From: Symsagittifera roscoffensis
Taxonomy: Eukaryota > Xenacoelomorpha > Acoela > Convolutidae
DNA length: 64,000 nt
Assembly: GCF_963678635.1 (NCBI RefSeq)
Contig: NC_087067.1
Coordinates: 16,621,639 to 16,685,638 of the forward strand
Direction: 5' to 3'
Numbering within the stretch: position 1 is the first letter of the stretch; each line of letters starts with the position of its first letter. Made by a program: the position numbers and the translations under genes. Positions 47,615-57,051 of the stretch are shown here, in pieces. Below the pieces are notes generated by a model. That model worked only from the letters and a program-made list of their open reading frames with translations, searched no databases and was not told the DNA's origin.

Positions 47615-48526
47615 CTGAAACAATCTCCAAATTAAACTCATTACTCGTCAATTCATTCACTTATTTTACTTTGCTTTAACTTGCAGGGTTCTATGTCCGC
47701 CCCTTCTTGAACTCAGAGGTGTAGCAATTATCATAATCAATATTTCTGTTTCTGTTTTCGTTTTTGACTTCAAAAACGTTTAAGGTAGTTTTTTTACTCA
47801 GTTCAATTCATTTATTGCTCAGACCATTGAAACTGTCGGAATAATGTATTCGGGTGTGTTTTACTTTTTTTGTTTCCCCAAATGAGGATTTGGGGGAAGG
47901 GCAAGTGGAACTTCTGGACAGATTCAGGAGTCAAGCAAGCAAAACTTTTTCATTTTTTGACTTTTTCAAGATTTAACCTGGATGGAAACTTTCTAAAATT
48001 AAAAGATGCCAGCTAATACTAAAGTTTTTTCTTGAAACAAAAAACATCTTGAAGTTTAGCAAAAAAACCTAAATTTCAAGCAATTCACCTCGCATCCTAT
48101 AAAAATCTAAAATTTTTTGATAATCGAATTTTTGAAAAGAAAAATTTCAATCAAATATTCTTCGACATTTACAAATAAAATTGAAACACCAAAATAAAAA
48201 TAAATTTATATAATTGCCCGGTTTTTTCAACACTCTTTTTCTTGATTTCCAAAATTAGCTCTGATTAGTTCTTCACTCATTCTAATTACTAGATCTGATT
48301 TGCAAATTATTAATTGTATTACATTAACTTACTTATTCCACTAGCAAAACGTTTGGTCGGTATTCACTGATTCATTCATCTAAAAACATCACTTACCCAA
48401 ATTTCTAAATACTTACCGAAAATAAATAAATACTGAAAAAAAAAATTCAATGCAATTATCTCTAGCCATAAACTATTAACATTTGAGGAATTTGACAAAC
48501 TAATAGAAAAGCACTTCATAAAGTTT
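47615..48526. other. Non-coding or unassigned, with a short duplication
   Basis: 47889-47941 (GAAGGGCAAGTGGAACTTCT and onwards) is nearly identical to 48593-48645. No SETDB1 5' exon was found on the minus strand. Confidence 0.4.
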
Positions 48527-48808
48527 ATGCAAATCTGTACGACCAGAAGGGGTACTACAGAATGTTTATCAGCATCATCGATCAATCTGAGGGAAGGGCA
48601 AGTGGAACTTCTGGATAGATTCAGGAGTCAAGCAAGCAAAACGCCAACAGCAGGAACCCAATTAAACACAAGTTTGAGTCTTTCAAATTTCCAGAGAATA
48701 CAAAAATTGTTTGTGGGTTCTCGTATCACAGCTAGAATCAGAACAGACACTATACCCAAAGACAGGATAGTCCATTCATACATGGGCAGTAGCACAGAGG
48801 AAAACTAA
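48527..48808 (+). CDS. Hypothetical exon or gene fragment, faintly Tudor-like
   Basis: 93 open codons. EGQVELLDRFRSQASK is encoded by the stretch also duplicated at 47.9 kb. LFVGSRITARIRTDTIPKDR near the end resembles the start of a SETDB1 Tudor repeat (VGSRVVAR-type), but lies on the opposite strand to SETDB1. No start context or splice support. Possibly an inverted, degenerate duplicate of an exon, or chance. Confidence 0.25.
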   Translation: MQICTTRRGTTECLSASSINLREGQVELLDRFRSQASKTPTAGTQLNTSLSLSNFQRIQKLFVGSRITARIRTDTIPKDRIVHSYMGSSTEEN

Positions 48809-48810
48809 GA

Positions 48811-49068
48811 GTGCTAAATAAATATCCGAGCTCGGAGCTAAAGGGCGTAACAACACAGGATGGCACTAATTCTTTTTTAAAAGGAAATTTGCAAATTGTA
48901 ATGAGTTCTCGACAAAATTTGAGGAAGATAGAAATATTCAAGCCAAAATTTACACTGGAAACATGGCGTAATCTGGAAAATTTAGAGGCAAACAAAAATG
49001 AGGACTTGTATAATGAAAAAAATCAACTCTACGCGGCTTTATATCGGGTTATCAGGTGCTCAAACTAA
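48811..49068 (+). CDS. Hypothetical open frame
   Basis: 85 open codons following directly in another register, with charged, helix-like composition (RQNLRKIEIFKPKFTLETW). Not recognised. The first base of element C is about 23 bp further right. Confidence 0.2.
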   Translation: MLNKYPSSELKGVTTQDGTNSFLKGNLQIVMSSRQNLRKIEIFKPKFTLETWRNLENLEANKNEDLYNEKNQLYAALYRVIRCSN

Positions 49069-49090
49069 ATACAATGAGTTAGGACTGGAG

Positions 49091-49567
49091 TGTAACTCAT
49101 AGAGTAATTTCGGATAGGGTACACCGTCTGCTCCTCACGCTATCTTATTTTCGGCCGGATAGATTCGTGCAACTTCTTAGTCTAATACCGATCCTAATCT
49201 TACTCTTATACTATCTAGTCTCAGGTTGTTTAACTAGTCTCTGCTAGGCTCAATAGATCTAGGGTATAATGGTTTATTGCGGCTGCTGAAGTGCTCGGGA
49301 GAGTCCAACTAATTTCTAAGTTAAATTCAAATCTCTCTGGTGCTGAAATTACAAGTAACTTCAGCACTTACAAATAAGTGGGTTGTTAGTTAGATGGATC
49401 ATGATTGGTTAATATTAAATACTTTACATTGGTAAAACATTTAATTTATCCAATCATAAAATATAGTTTAGATCAGGTTCCACCCATCCGGGTTTTACAG
49501 AGTTTTTTAGAACAGTTCTTTTGTAGTTCAAGGATGGATGATGGACGTTGGTATTTGGCGAACATCA
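49091..49567 (-). repeat. Candidate 3' LTR of element C
   Basis: On the minus strand it would start TGATGTTCGCC after a purine-rich tract and end GAGTTACA, 477 bp with TG...CA ends. Inside, in the right order on the minus strand, lie CTATATTTTATGA (TATA-like, about 49465) and GCAATAAACC (poly-A signal, about 49272). The partner LTR is outside the window, so the limits are inferred. Confidence 0.4.
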
Positions 49568-49588
49568 TTTTTCTTTTGTTTCCTTTTT
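49568..49588 (-). other. Candidate polypurine tract of element C
   Basis: Plus strand TTTTTCTTTTGTTTCCTTTT; on the minus strand a run of A and G with one C, abutting the candidate LTR. Confidence 0.35.
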
Positions 49589-51097
49589 GTTAAGGAAGTT
49601 CCAGGGATCTGGAATTGAGGACACAAGACGTTGTGTTCTTCTTGTGACAACGACTGAGTCTCTGCAACAGCATCAATTCTGGTTTCAGAATGGTTGGCTA
49701 TGTCAGGTTTTTCTGTTCTTCGGAGAGAACTTCTTTTGTGTTTGATCTAGCTCGGGAATGGCGTGGAGATTGTGCGTGGAGGGGATGCCTGGTTACTCGG
49801 ATCTGTACGTATACTTGAACATCGAGGTGGTCATTGGTCTAGTTCAATGAAGTCCTTTTCTGCGAGGTCAAGTCGTACTCTAAATCCTTTGAGTTGTGAT
49901 TGTGAGCGGCATATCGATTATAGTTGGTCATTCTCTCTCGAGTGTAGTGAGGTCGTCTTGTCTTTTGATGTTCGTCCTTGGTGTTGTATTCTGATCTATA
50001 TATTGCATCATGTGATTTTACATTTTATAAAACTTTTATTAATTTAATATTTTTTAATTATGATTTTAGTTAGTTGTTTTCACAAAAGCTTTTTGTTTTA
50101 GTTCGGTTATTTTGAAGAGTTACTCACCCTTGAGTAGCTCTTATTAAAAATAAAGGTGTGGTCACAAAGCGTGGATGTAGCACGGTGGGTTAGGCCGGCT
50201 ATAGAGCATGCTCAGGACGTCCTTTCCTGGTGGGTTAGGCCAGGTGTGGGAGTATGATTTCATGCGGTTTTTATGAGGGGTCCTGTTATGTGACAACATT
50301 TTATGTTGGGTTTGTTGTGGTTTTACTTATGTTTTGTTGGTTATGTACTTTTTCCAAAAAGCAAATTGTTTGTGGTATGGGTTTGTCTTTTGACTTTTTT
50401 GTGTTTTATTATTTCTTTCTAAGACTTTGTAATAGTCTTCAAAAGAATAAATTATCCAGTTTTAAACTGGGTTAATCCGGTTTGGGTACCGTTGGTTTCC
50501 TTTTCTTAGTCATGCTGTTATTTTATGATTTGTGGTATTTAGTAAGCTGCGTTGGTTAGTTTTGTTTAGTATATGATTCCTTTCCAACCGGGTTAAAGGA
50601 AAGTTTGAAACTTGTTATTATTTGTTAGAGTTGTTGAGTGTGAAAACTTGAAACTGAAATTCATTATTTTAAACAATTCTTCGTGGGCGAGCTGTGCGAG
50701 TGTGGATAGAATTTCTGTGCGAATGAATGAAAATATCAAAAGGTTAGTACTGCAATTGCATTTTATTAATTTACTGCATAGAATTTGGAAATTTACTGCT
50801 AGTAATGGGGGAATTTTAAGATACAAATTTTCATCATATGTAGATTTACTGCTTTTAGGGGAAAATTTTATAAATTAATTTACTGCATTGGTATTATATT
50901 TATTTAATTGTTGGTGCAAAAGTTAAATAGGGTTTTAAATAGTTTTGAAGAAGTTTGCTATTTTTTATTTTTCTTTTGTGAATTTTTCAGATGATTGAAG
51001 ATGAAGGCTAAAAATCTAAAGAAAACATGAATAAAGAATGGTGAGTTTTTTAATATTTTAATTAGTTAGTTATATTCATTTAATTCATACTTACCTG
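49589..51097 (-). other. Long 3' non-coding region of element C
   Basis: No convincing minus-strand frame. It contains GGTGGGTTAGGCC twice (about 50185 and 50230) and a hairpin GAGTTACTC..GAGTAGCTC near 50117. At 51094 the minus strand has the consensus splice donor CAG|GTAAGTATG, five bases after the stop of the 597-codon frame. Confidence 0.45.
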
Positions 51098-52891
51098 TTA
51101 GTCGTCGGGGAAAAAACCGTGGGGGAAGATATCGTGAATTAGTTCTGAAGTTGTTAGTAGTTTAGCTAAGATGCGGATGATATTTTTAGTTTGAAGCAGT
51201 GGCCAAAGCAATTGAAGTGCCTTAATAGTGGTTAGTTCTTCAGTGCCTACTGCAAACTCATAAGGTGTGTTTTGGATTAAGTTATATAATTTGTGGTTAA
51301 ATTTAGTGTTGTGGATGAATTCTAAAATGGGGATTTCTATAGGCTGTACAAACTCGTGCGGGATAAGGAAGGGTCGGGATTCTTCTGCGTTGAAGGTCTT
51401 GGTGATGGGGCAGAAAATATACATTTGGGTTATGGGGTCATAATTACGAAGAATACCATGAAGGTTAGTATTTTTAATACAATATGTGAAATTTAGGAAA
51501 TACGGTGAAGTGTATTTTGAATTGATGAATTGAAAGCGATGGTGTGGTTGTCTAGAGGGTGTGTGGAGGTCAAAGTGATTTTGGATGAAACGATAGTAAC
51601 TGTATGTATGTGTTTGTTTAGTTCGCAACATAATATCGTGTGAGCAGTGTAAATCTCTTTCGTGTGGTGCAAGGAAATGAAAGGTTAGTGAAAAGATTTG
51701 GAAGCGTTCTTTAAAACTTTCGTACGCTTGTGTGCTTGTTAGTGCTTCTGAAATAATGTGATCAAACTTTCGGTCGAAGATGTTTAGTGTAAATACATAT
51801 GGTGTCTTGATGAAAAATTTCTCGGTGATTTGTGGGTTAGCGAAGCGATCGTCGTCTAAGAATTGATCTTGGTTAGCTCTGATGATGTTGTGATCATAGT
51901 ATTCTAGTGTGTATTCGTTAGCTCTAGGTGCAGTGTGTATTTTTAGTGATTTTTTATATCCAACGTAAGTAAATTGTCTAGCGGTGAGTGGTGTAGTTAG
52001 TCGATATAGCATGTCTTTGTTTCGGTCTATATCAATGGATGTGTTAGTTAAAGGTAAGCAAAGAGGGTTAGTGAAATGATAGTATGAGGTCCAAGAGAGA
52101 GTGGGCATTAAAACGTATTCGTCTACAAAGTTGCGTGTTTCGTTAGCGTCATGAGGGGTGTTTAAGGTGTATTGTGGAAATGAGGGTAAAGTGATGGCTA
52201 AAAATTCTCTAGTGTTAGTATGTTGGGGGTGGTTGATGTATTCTCGGGCTGTTCCTGGTTTTGCTGGGAAAGGATGGTTGGGGAACTTTCTTTTAAAAGT
52301 GCGATAAGCTCTATTAGTGTTGAGTGAGGATTCAGTTGATGTGGATGATGGTGCTAATGATTCGGTATAATTTGAAGAGGGTGTAGGGGGATTGGATGAA
52401 TTTGTAGTGGAGGAGATTTGGTTTATGGTCGGGGTGTTAAGGTGGTAGGGTTGTTGTTGGAGGGTAATAAAATTGTCTAGCTCTGGGGAGATTCGGGGGG
52501 TGTCTGGAGATGATTGGTCAGAATGGTATGAGGAGTAGGTTGGGGTAACTTGGGAAGCATAAGAGGGTGTAGGAGTGATTGGGTCAGGGTTATTTGATAA
52601 TATGGGTTGAAAAGGAGGTTGAGAAAAATGAGAAGGGTTATGAAAATTATTGGATGGAGATGGTTCTGAGTCGGCAAATTCGTCGGGGGTTTCAATATTC
52701 GGGTTATTTAGCTGTGAAATGGAGTATAAAACTGAAATTTGTGAGTTAGTGTCGGAATTCATGCCTGATGTTACATTGCTAGATGGAAAATCGGGTGGCG
52801 GAAAAGCAAAAAGTGGTATTATTGGGATTGAAGAGGTAAGGTTGGTTGGATGGGAATTTGATCGATGGAGTGATCCAAGTTGGCGGCTCAT
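51098..52891 (-). CDS. 597-residue protein of element C, function unknown
   Basis: ATG at 52891 overlaps the glycoprotein stop in the sequence ATGA, so the start is well fixed and translation is probably coupled. Residues 1 to about 210 are rich in Ser, Pro, Thr and Asn and likely disordered. Residues from about 210 (FKRKFPNHPFPAKPGTAREY) to the end have mixed hydrophobic and aromatic content and look folded, with several Cys and His. I see no signal peptide or membrane segment, no zinc knuckle and no catalytic motif. Its place as the last gene after an envelope resembles that of retroviral accessory proteins. I do not recognise the family. Confidence 0.85.
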   Translation of the reverse strand: MSRQLGSLHRSNSHPTNLTSSIPIIPLFAFPPPDFPSSNVTSGMNSDTNSQISVLYSISQLNNPNIETPDEFADSEPSPSNNFHNPSHFSQPPFQPILSNNPDPITPTPSYASQVTPTYSSYHSDQSSPDTPRISPELDNFITLQQQPYHLNTPTINQISSTTNSSNPPTPSSNYTESLAPSSTSTESSLNTNRAYRTFKRKFPNHPFPAKPGTAREYINHPQHTNTREFLAITLPSFPQYTLNTPHDANETRNFVDEYVLMPTLSWTSYYHFTNPLCLPLTNTSIDIDRNKDMLYRLTTPLTARQFTYVGYKKSLKIHTAPRANEYTLEYYDHNIIRANQDQFLDDDRFANPQITEKFFIKTPYVFTLNIFDRKFDHIISEALTSTQAYESFKERFQIFSLTFHFLAPHERDLHCSHDIMLRTKQTHTYSYYRFIQNHFDLHTPSRQPHHRFQFINSKYTSPYFLNFTYCIKNTNLHGILRNYDPITQMYIFCPITKTFNAEESRPFLIPHEFVQPIEIPILEFIHNTKFNHKLYNLIQNTPYEFAVGTEELTTIKALQLLWPLLQTKNIIRILAKLLTTSELIHDIFPHGFFPDD

Positions 52892-55506
52892 CGTGGGCTA
52901 AAAAAATTATTATTTTGAGATTGAAAAGCGGTGGTATGGGGCTGTTCAATAATTTGTTCATAAGTATTATCATCTTGTGATGGATGTGTCATTATATGTT
53001 GGACGGGACTTTGTGATGTGGTGAGTCGAAAATTTGGATTATGTGTGATTGCTAAATTTCTAAAATTTCGCGGGGCTAGGGATAGTGGATGGTTATTTGG
53101 TAGGGGTGGTAATTGTGGTGCCGTTGGCTGTGTGTCGACATTGTTATGTTCTTCGTCGTATGTATTTTGTCGTGTTGTTATTTTTGTGTTATATTCTTTT
53201 ATTTGTGCGTCTAAAAGAATTTTGTTTATAGATGTGGAAAAAATTCCAAAAAATCCTGCAAAGAGTATGCGTGCTACGCTTGCTTGTCTGTTTACTTGTG
53301 TGTGTATAGCACATGTATTGTAGATTCCTTTTAAGAGTGAGAAAAGAAATCCAATAAAGTTAAACATTGCGTATAAAATAGTCAATTTTTCTAAGATGTA
53401 GTAGGGCCATCCTAGAAAATCTAGGATCTCATTTTTGAGTGTAACAAAGCTAAAAATGTTAATTGGTGATATATCTTGGGGACGGTATTTTTCGCCGTTT
53501 AGATATATATAATCTTTTATGTCTTTAAAATATCCGCTATAGTCTTGCGTGTAGATATCGGCAAATCCTGCGGTTTCTGCAAGTTTGCGTAAGTTTTGGT
53601 CTATTGATTGTCTTTGTATAGTGTCCATTTGTGTTAATAATTCTTGGAATTGTTGTGTTCTAATGTGATGTTGAATATCTGATTTTGAATAGATTCCTAT
53701 TGATTGTAAGTCTATATTTGGGTTTCGAGCAATAGCGCGAATGCTTTCTGGTGAAAATTTTTTGAGTGATTGCATTAATGTGGGATATGGAGTGAGAAGA
53801 TAATATTTGTTTTCATCAGGGTTTAGTTGTACTACATTGTGGCTATTTTCTGATCCACATGGGACTGCGGTATCCCAGAAATAGGTTCTTCGTGAAAGTG
53901 TATCCACGAAATGTACTTTATTCTTATAAAAGATAGGGATCCTTTTATAACATCGTTTATCTTCAAAAACGTATAGTGGTGATACTTTTTTAGTACAAGT
54001 ATAAAACCATAAGATGTTTCCTTCGTAGTCTAAAAAATTTGATCTATTTCCTGATAATAAGTATCCTGCGTAGGGTATTTTTAATACTGCTAGTGCAAGT
54101 GATTGTAGTATTTGTGTTCGTTCTAATTCGCATAGTTGATGTAGTGTTTCTAATTCAGAGAGTGACATTTCTTGAAAAATGCGGCTAATTGTATAGTCTA
54201 GTTTCATATCCAAATGAATATCATAGTGGATATTACCAAAATATGTAGTATTCATTAGTGATAATTCTTGTAAGCGTGTGCTTCTGGTGTCATAAGGTTT
54301 TAGATGTCCACCAGGTTGTCCGTTGCTTTTTTCAAAATTAACTGGTATATAGGATGTTCCTTCGTTTAGAGGATGACCTGTGGCGTATGGGTCGATTTTT
54401 ACTTTACCAGTGGTCATGTCGAATCCTTTTTCATATTCAACTAATATTTCAGAGTATTGTGTTCTGTGAAGTGGATTCCTGTATTTACATGCAAGTTCTG
54501 TTTCTTGATATATTTGAAAACGTGTCAATTTATTTTCTATATTGTCTATGTTTCGAAAATCGGAACTTAGTTTGCGTGATGGATGGACTTGTTCATATGG
54601 AATTGATTGTATGAAATATTTTTCGTGAAATTTTATCATACGAGCGTGTATTTTTGCTACTTGAAATGTTGTACATGTGTCTTCGGGGAACCAAACAATT
54701 GTTGCTTGTGTTCTCGTTGTAGGGTCGCAATATCCTTGATCATTTTTACAAGGTAGTCGGATTCCTTGATAGATCATTGTATTATCAGATAAATCTCGTG
54801 TGAGTTGTATTTTTTCGAGTTGTATTTTCCAATCGAAAAACATTATTTCTTGGTATCCTTTATTTTTTGTGTCTGCTTTGCAGTTTGATGGGTTATTTAT
54901 ACCAATGTGTGGTATCCAGTGTTTATCATGTAGGTCATAGGTTAATCGTCCGTGTGCGCCGTTATACGGGTATTTTTCGTCTAGTCTTATATGTCCTTGG
55001 TGTCTTTCAAGTTGTGATTGATGTACAGAGTCTGAAAAAACTTGAAAATTAACTAATTTTCTTTGGGAGTTTTTATTTTTTGTGATGTTTAGTCTAAGTA
55101 ATTCATTTTTACAATCGTCGGGATTGAGATGTAAAAGACGTTCTATATTACTTTGGTAGAATGATTCATGGTCAAGTCGGTTTTTGTTTCCGTTCGAGAC
55201 TTGTGAACAATGTACTTTCTTTTCGGAAAATGTTGCTGTGAATTTATAACCTGTAACTGTTGTTGCTCGGGCTTTTGAATAGAGTGTTGCTATTATATCT
55301 GTGGTTTCTATAGCTTGTGGTTCTGTTTCACATTGTGATACCTGATTGATTGCATATTTATGTAGTGTTTTTTGTTCATTTTCTTCGCAATCGTAATGTG
55401 TTACTAATAAATCTTGTGGTCCTGTACGAGGGGAAGGGTTTATATTTTGATTTGAGGTTATTAGAAAAAGGGTTTGGAGAAAAATTAATAATTTTAGAAT
55501 ATACAT
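52888..55506 (-). CDS. Envelope-like membrane glycoprotein of element C (chuvirus glycoprotein-like)
   Basis: 872 residues. A signal peptide covers residues 1-18 (hydrophobic LLIFLQTLFLI). A Cys-rich ectodomain follows to about 700 with several N-glycosylation sites (LNITKN, MNTTYF, GNRSNF). A membrane segment lies at about 703-728, a second hydrophobic stretch at about 744-760, and a proline-rich cytoplasmic tail of about 105 residues has a YEQII sorting-type motif. AGYLLSGNRSNFLDYEG (about 480-496), CYKRIPIFY (about 519-527) and FVDTLSRRTYFW (about 533-544) resemble the conserved core of glycoproteins of chuviruses (negative-strand RNA viruses; class III-type fusogen). The match is from recognition, not alignment. 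The last residue overlaps the next gene as ATGA, and its start overlaps the upstream frame by 13 nt. Confidence 0.85.
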   Translation of the reverse strand: MYILKLLIFLQTLFLITSNQNINPSPRTGPQDLLVTHYDCEENEQKTLHKYAINQVSQCETEPQAIETTDIIATLYSKARATTVTGYKFTATFSEKKVHCSQVSNGNKNRLDHESFYQSNIERLLHLNPDDCKNELLRLNITKNKNSQRKLVNFQVFSDSVHQSQLERHQGHIRLDEKYPYNGAHGRLTYDLHDKHWIPHIGINNPSNCKADTKNKGYQEIMFFDWKIQLEKIQLTRDLSDNTMIYQGIRLPCKNDQGYCDPTTRTQATIVWFPEDTCTTFQVAKIHARMIKFHEKYFIQSIPYEQVHPSRKLSSDFRNIDNIENKLTRFQIYQETELACKYRNPLHRTQYSEILVEYEKGFDMTTGKVKIDPYATGHPLNEGTSYIPVNFEKSNGQPGGHLKPYDTRSTRLQELSLMNTTYFGNIHYDIHLDMKLDYTISRIFQEMSLSELETLHQLCELERTQILQSLALAVLKIPYAGYLLSGNRSNFLDYEGNILWFYTCTKKVSPLYVFEDKRCYKRIPIFYKNKVHFVDTLSRRTYFWDTAVPCGSENSHNVVQLNPDENKYYLLTPYPTLMQSLKKFSPESIRAIARNPNIDLQSIGIYSKSDIQHHIRTQQFQELLTQMDTIQRQSIDQNLRKLAETAGFADIYTQDYSGYFKDIKDYIYLNGEKYRPQDISPINIFSFVTLKNEILDFLGWPYYILEKLTILYAMFNFIGFLFSLLKGIYNTCAIHTQVNRQASVARILFAGFFGIFSTSINKILLDAQIKEYNTKITTRQNTYDEEHNNVDTQPTAPQLPPLPNNHPLSLAPRNFRNLAITHNPNFRLTTSQSPVQHIMTHPSQDDNTYEQIIEQPHTTAFQSQNNNFFSPR

Positions 55507-56630
55507 GTGTATGATAATCCTGAGTATGGATTATAAAATGTAATGTAACCAATTGTGTTTTTAGTGTATCTGTCGTATTTGTATATTACTTCAGTAGTTA
55601 TAAACGGTGGTGGTAGTGATTGAGCTGTTATGTTAGGTGGATTTAATGGGTAGGGATGTTGGGTAATATTATTTAACTTAACTGTGATTTCAAATTTTAA
55701 TTGTAAACTGTTTTGTTGGAGTATTTGAATATTGTGATCACGGATATCGTTGTGAATATCTTGGCGATATTGTAATCTATTAAGTGCCCAGTTATGAAGG
55801 CGGTTACTTTCTTGATGTTGTCCAAATAATGGTGGAGGTGCTGTGAATGTATTCCAATCTAATCTTAAAGGAATATTTACGGATGATTGTTCTCGATATC
55901 TGGCGTCGAGATTATTTGGAAAATTTAAGTTAAAGGGTAGTGGTGAAAATTGACTTATTGATGGTGTTGATGGTAGTGATAATGTTTCTGGTAGTGATGA
56001 GGATGTTGTTGTATCCGTAGAAATATCTATGGGGTCATTGACTAAATTTGGTTCACCTTGTGTGAATGAATTTGTAGTCCAATATGGTAGTCGTGATGTT
56101 AGGTTTGGGGGGTTAAAGGGATTTTCACGTATCTGTTCAGATGTTGGTGTTGAACCTAAGTAGTCTGAAGGTAGACTGGAAGTGCTTCGTTGTGAAAAAA
56201 GTGTAGGAGTTTCTGGTGTGATACCAGTGGTGTTTTCTGGAGTGGTTTGTGTTGGGGATTGAGGTATATCAAAATGAACTCGGGGAGTTTGAAAATTTCT
56301 ATTTCGTCGAGGATGTATAATTTGTCTATTTATTTCTGCTATGTTTTGGTTTTGACTAAGGTTTCGTATTCTACTTAGTTCTTGTGGTAGTGTTGGGTAA
56401 AGATTATATGTTGGTTCACTTAGGGATGCTTGTCGTTGAACTGGTTCTAGTGGTTCAGATAAACGAGCGTGCCGTTCTTCAAAAGTGTATGGATTGTCTT
56501 GAAAAGAAATTCGTGTAGATGTTTGAGGGTTTTGAGTAGTTGAAGGTGGTGTTGGATTATCTTGGGATGATGTCGGTGAAGACTGATTCTGTGACTGTTG
56601 GGTAGCAATTTTTGATGGATTTTTAAATTG
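55494..56630 (-). CDS. 378-codon open frame without any ATG, element C
   Basis: Open from directly after a TAA (56631-56633) to a TAA at 55494-55496, with no Met codon that I could find. It is Pro, Ser, Thr, Gln and Asn-rich in the first 230 codons (PTPPSTTQNPQTSTRISFQD), then more structured (WNTFTAPPPLFGQHQESNRL, FEITVKLNNITQHPYPL). Its last 13 bases overlap the glycoprotein start. The upstream 62-codon ORF ends five bases before it. It may be translated after splicing onto an ATG-bearing exon, by frameshift, or from a non-AUG codon. Random sequence this AT-rich would not stay open for over 1.1 kb. Confidence 0.75.
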   Translation of the reverse strand, partial: QFKNPSKIATQQSQNQSSPTSSQDNPTPPSTTQNPQTSTRISFQDNPYTFEERHARLSEPLEPVQRQASLSEPTYNLYPTLPQELSRIRNLSQNQNIAEINRQIIHPRRNRNFQTPRVHFDIPQSPTQTTPENTTGITPETPTLFSQRSTSSLPSDYLGSTPTSEQIRENPFNPPNLTSRLPYWTTNSFTQGEPNLVNDPIDISTDTTTSSSLPETLSLPSTPSISQFSPLPFNLNFPNNLDARYREQSSVNIPLRLDWNTFTAPPPLFGQHQESNRLHNWALNRLQYRQDIHNDIRDHNIQILQQNSLQLKFEITVKLNNITQHPYPLNPPNITAQSLPPPFITTEVIYKYDRYTKNTIGYITFYNPYSGLSYTCIF

Positions 56631-56635
56631 TTACT

Positions 56636-56824
56636 TTAGTGGGAAGGTTTATGTTTATTATAATATTCTTCTAAAAAAAGAATTAGAAAAATTGTTGCTA
56701 GGGCAAATGTGATGATTGCTTTCTTTATACATTTACATATTGTCAAAATGAGGGATAATAGAAATGTTATGAAAATTACAAACAATAAAAAAATATCAGT
56801 TCTACTGAAAATTGTTCGTATCAT
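56636..56824 (-). CDS. 62-residue two-pass hydrophobic protein of element C
   Basis: ATG at 56824 overlaps the stop of the preceding 76-codon ORF as ATGA. Two hydrophobic segments (about 12-30 and 36-52: IFLLFVIFITFLLSLILTI and AIITFALATIFLILFL) are separated by a short basic loop CKCIKK, with a charged end (EEYYNKHKPSH). The size and hairpin topology are like small viral membrane proteins. No homologue is recognised. Confidence 0.6.
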   Translation of the reverse strand: MIRTIFSRTDIFLLFVIFITFLLSLILTICKCIKKAIITFALATIFLILFLEEYYNKHKPSH

Positions 56825-57051
56825 TTAGACAAGTTGTTAAAATCGTACCTGTGGATATATTCAAGGGTTTTGGAAAGTTGGAGGAATAGTTCAATTATTG
56901 TGTAGAAAATTAAAAAAATGTTACAAAAAATTATTATGATTATTAGAAAGGATTCAATGATATCAAAAAGAAATATTATAAAGGCTTGAAGTATTGAAAA
57001 AAAATGTTTAAAATTGATAAATATTTGAGCGACTGTTTGAGAGAAAAGCAT
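56821..57051 (-). CDS. 76-residue hydrophobic protein of element C
   Basis: A long hydrophobic stretch from about residue 20 to 58 (IIFLFDIIESFLIIIIIFC) and a polar end (LEYIHRYDFNNLSK), so one or two membrane passes. It overlaps the next ORF by ATGA and is itself overlapped by a 65-codon ATG-less frame upstream. Confidence 0.55.
   Translation of the reverse strand: MLFSQTVAQIFINFKHFFSILQAFIIFLFDIIESFLIIIIIFCNIFLIFYTIIELFLQLSKTLEYIHRYDFNNLSK

Noticed and set aside
52888-55506. Interpretation of the glycoprotein as an errantivirus F-type envelope
   Set aside because: I saw no clear dibasic furin site followed by an F-type fusion peptide, and the central motifs look chuvirus-like. The alternative is still testable by search.
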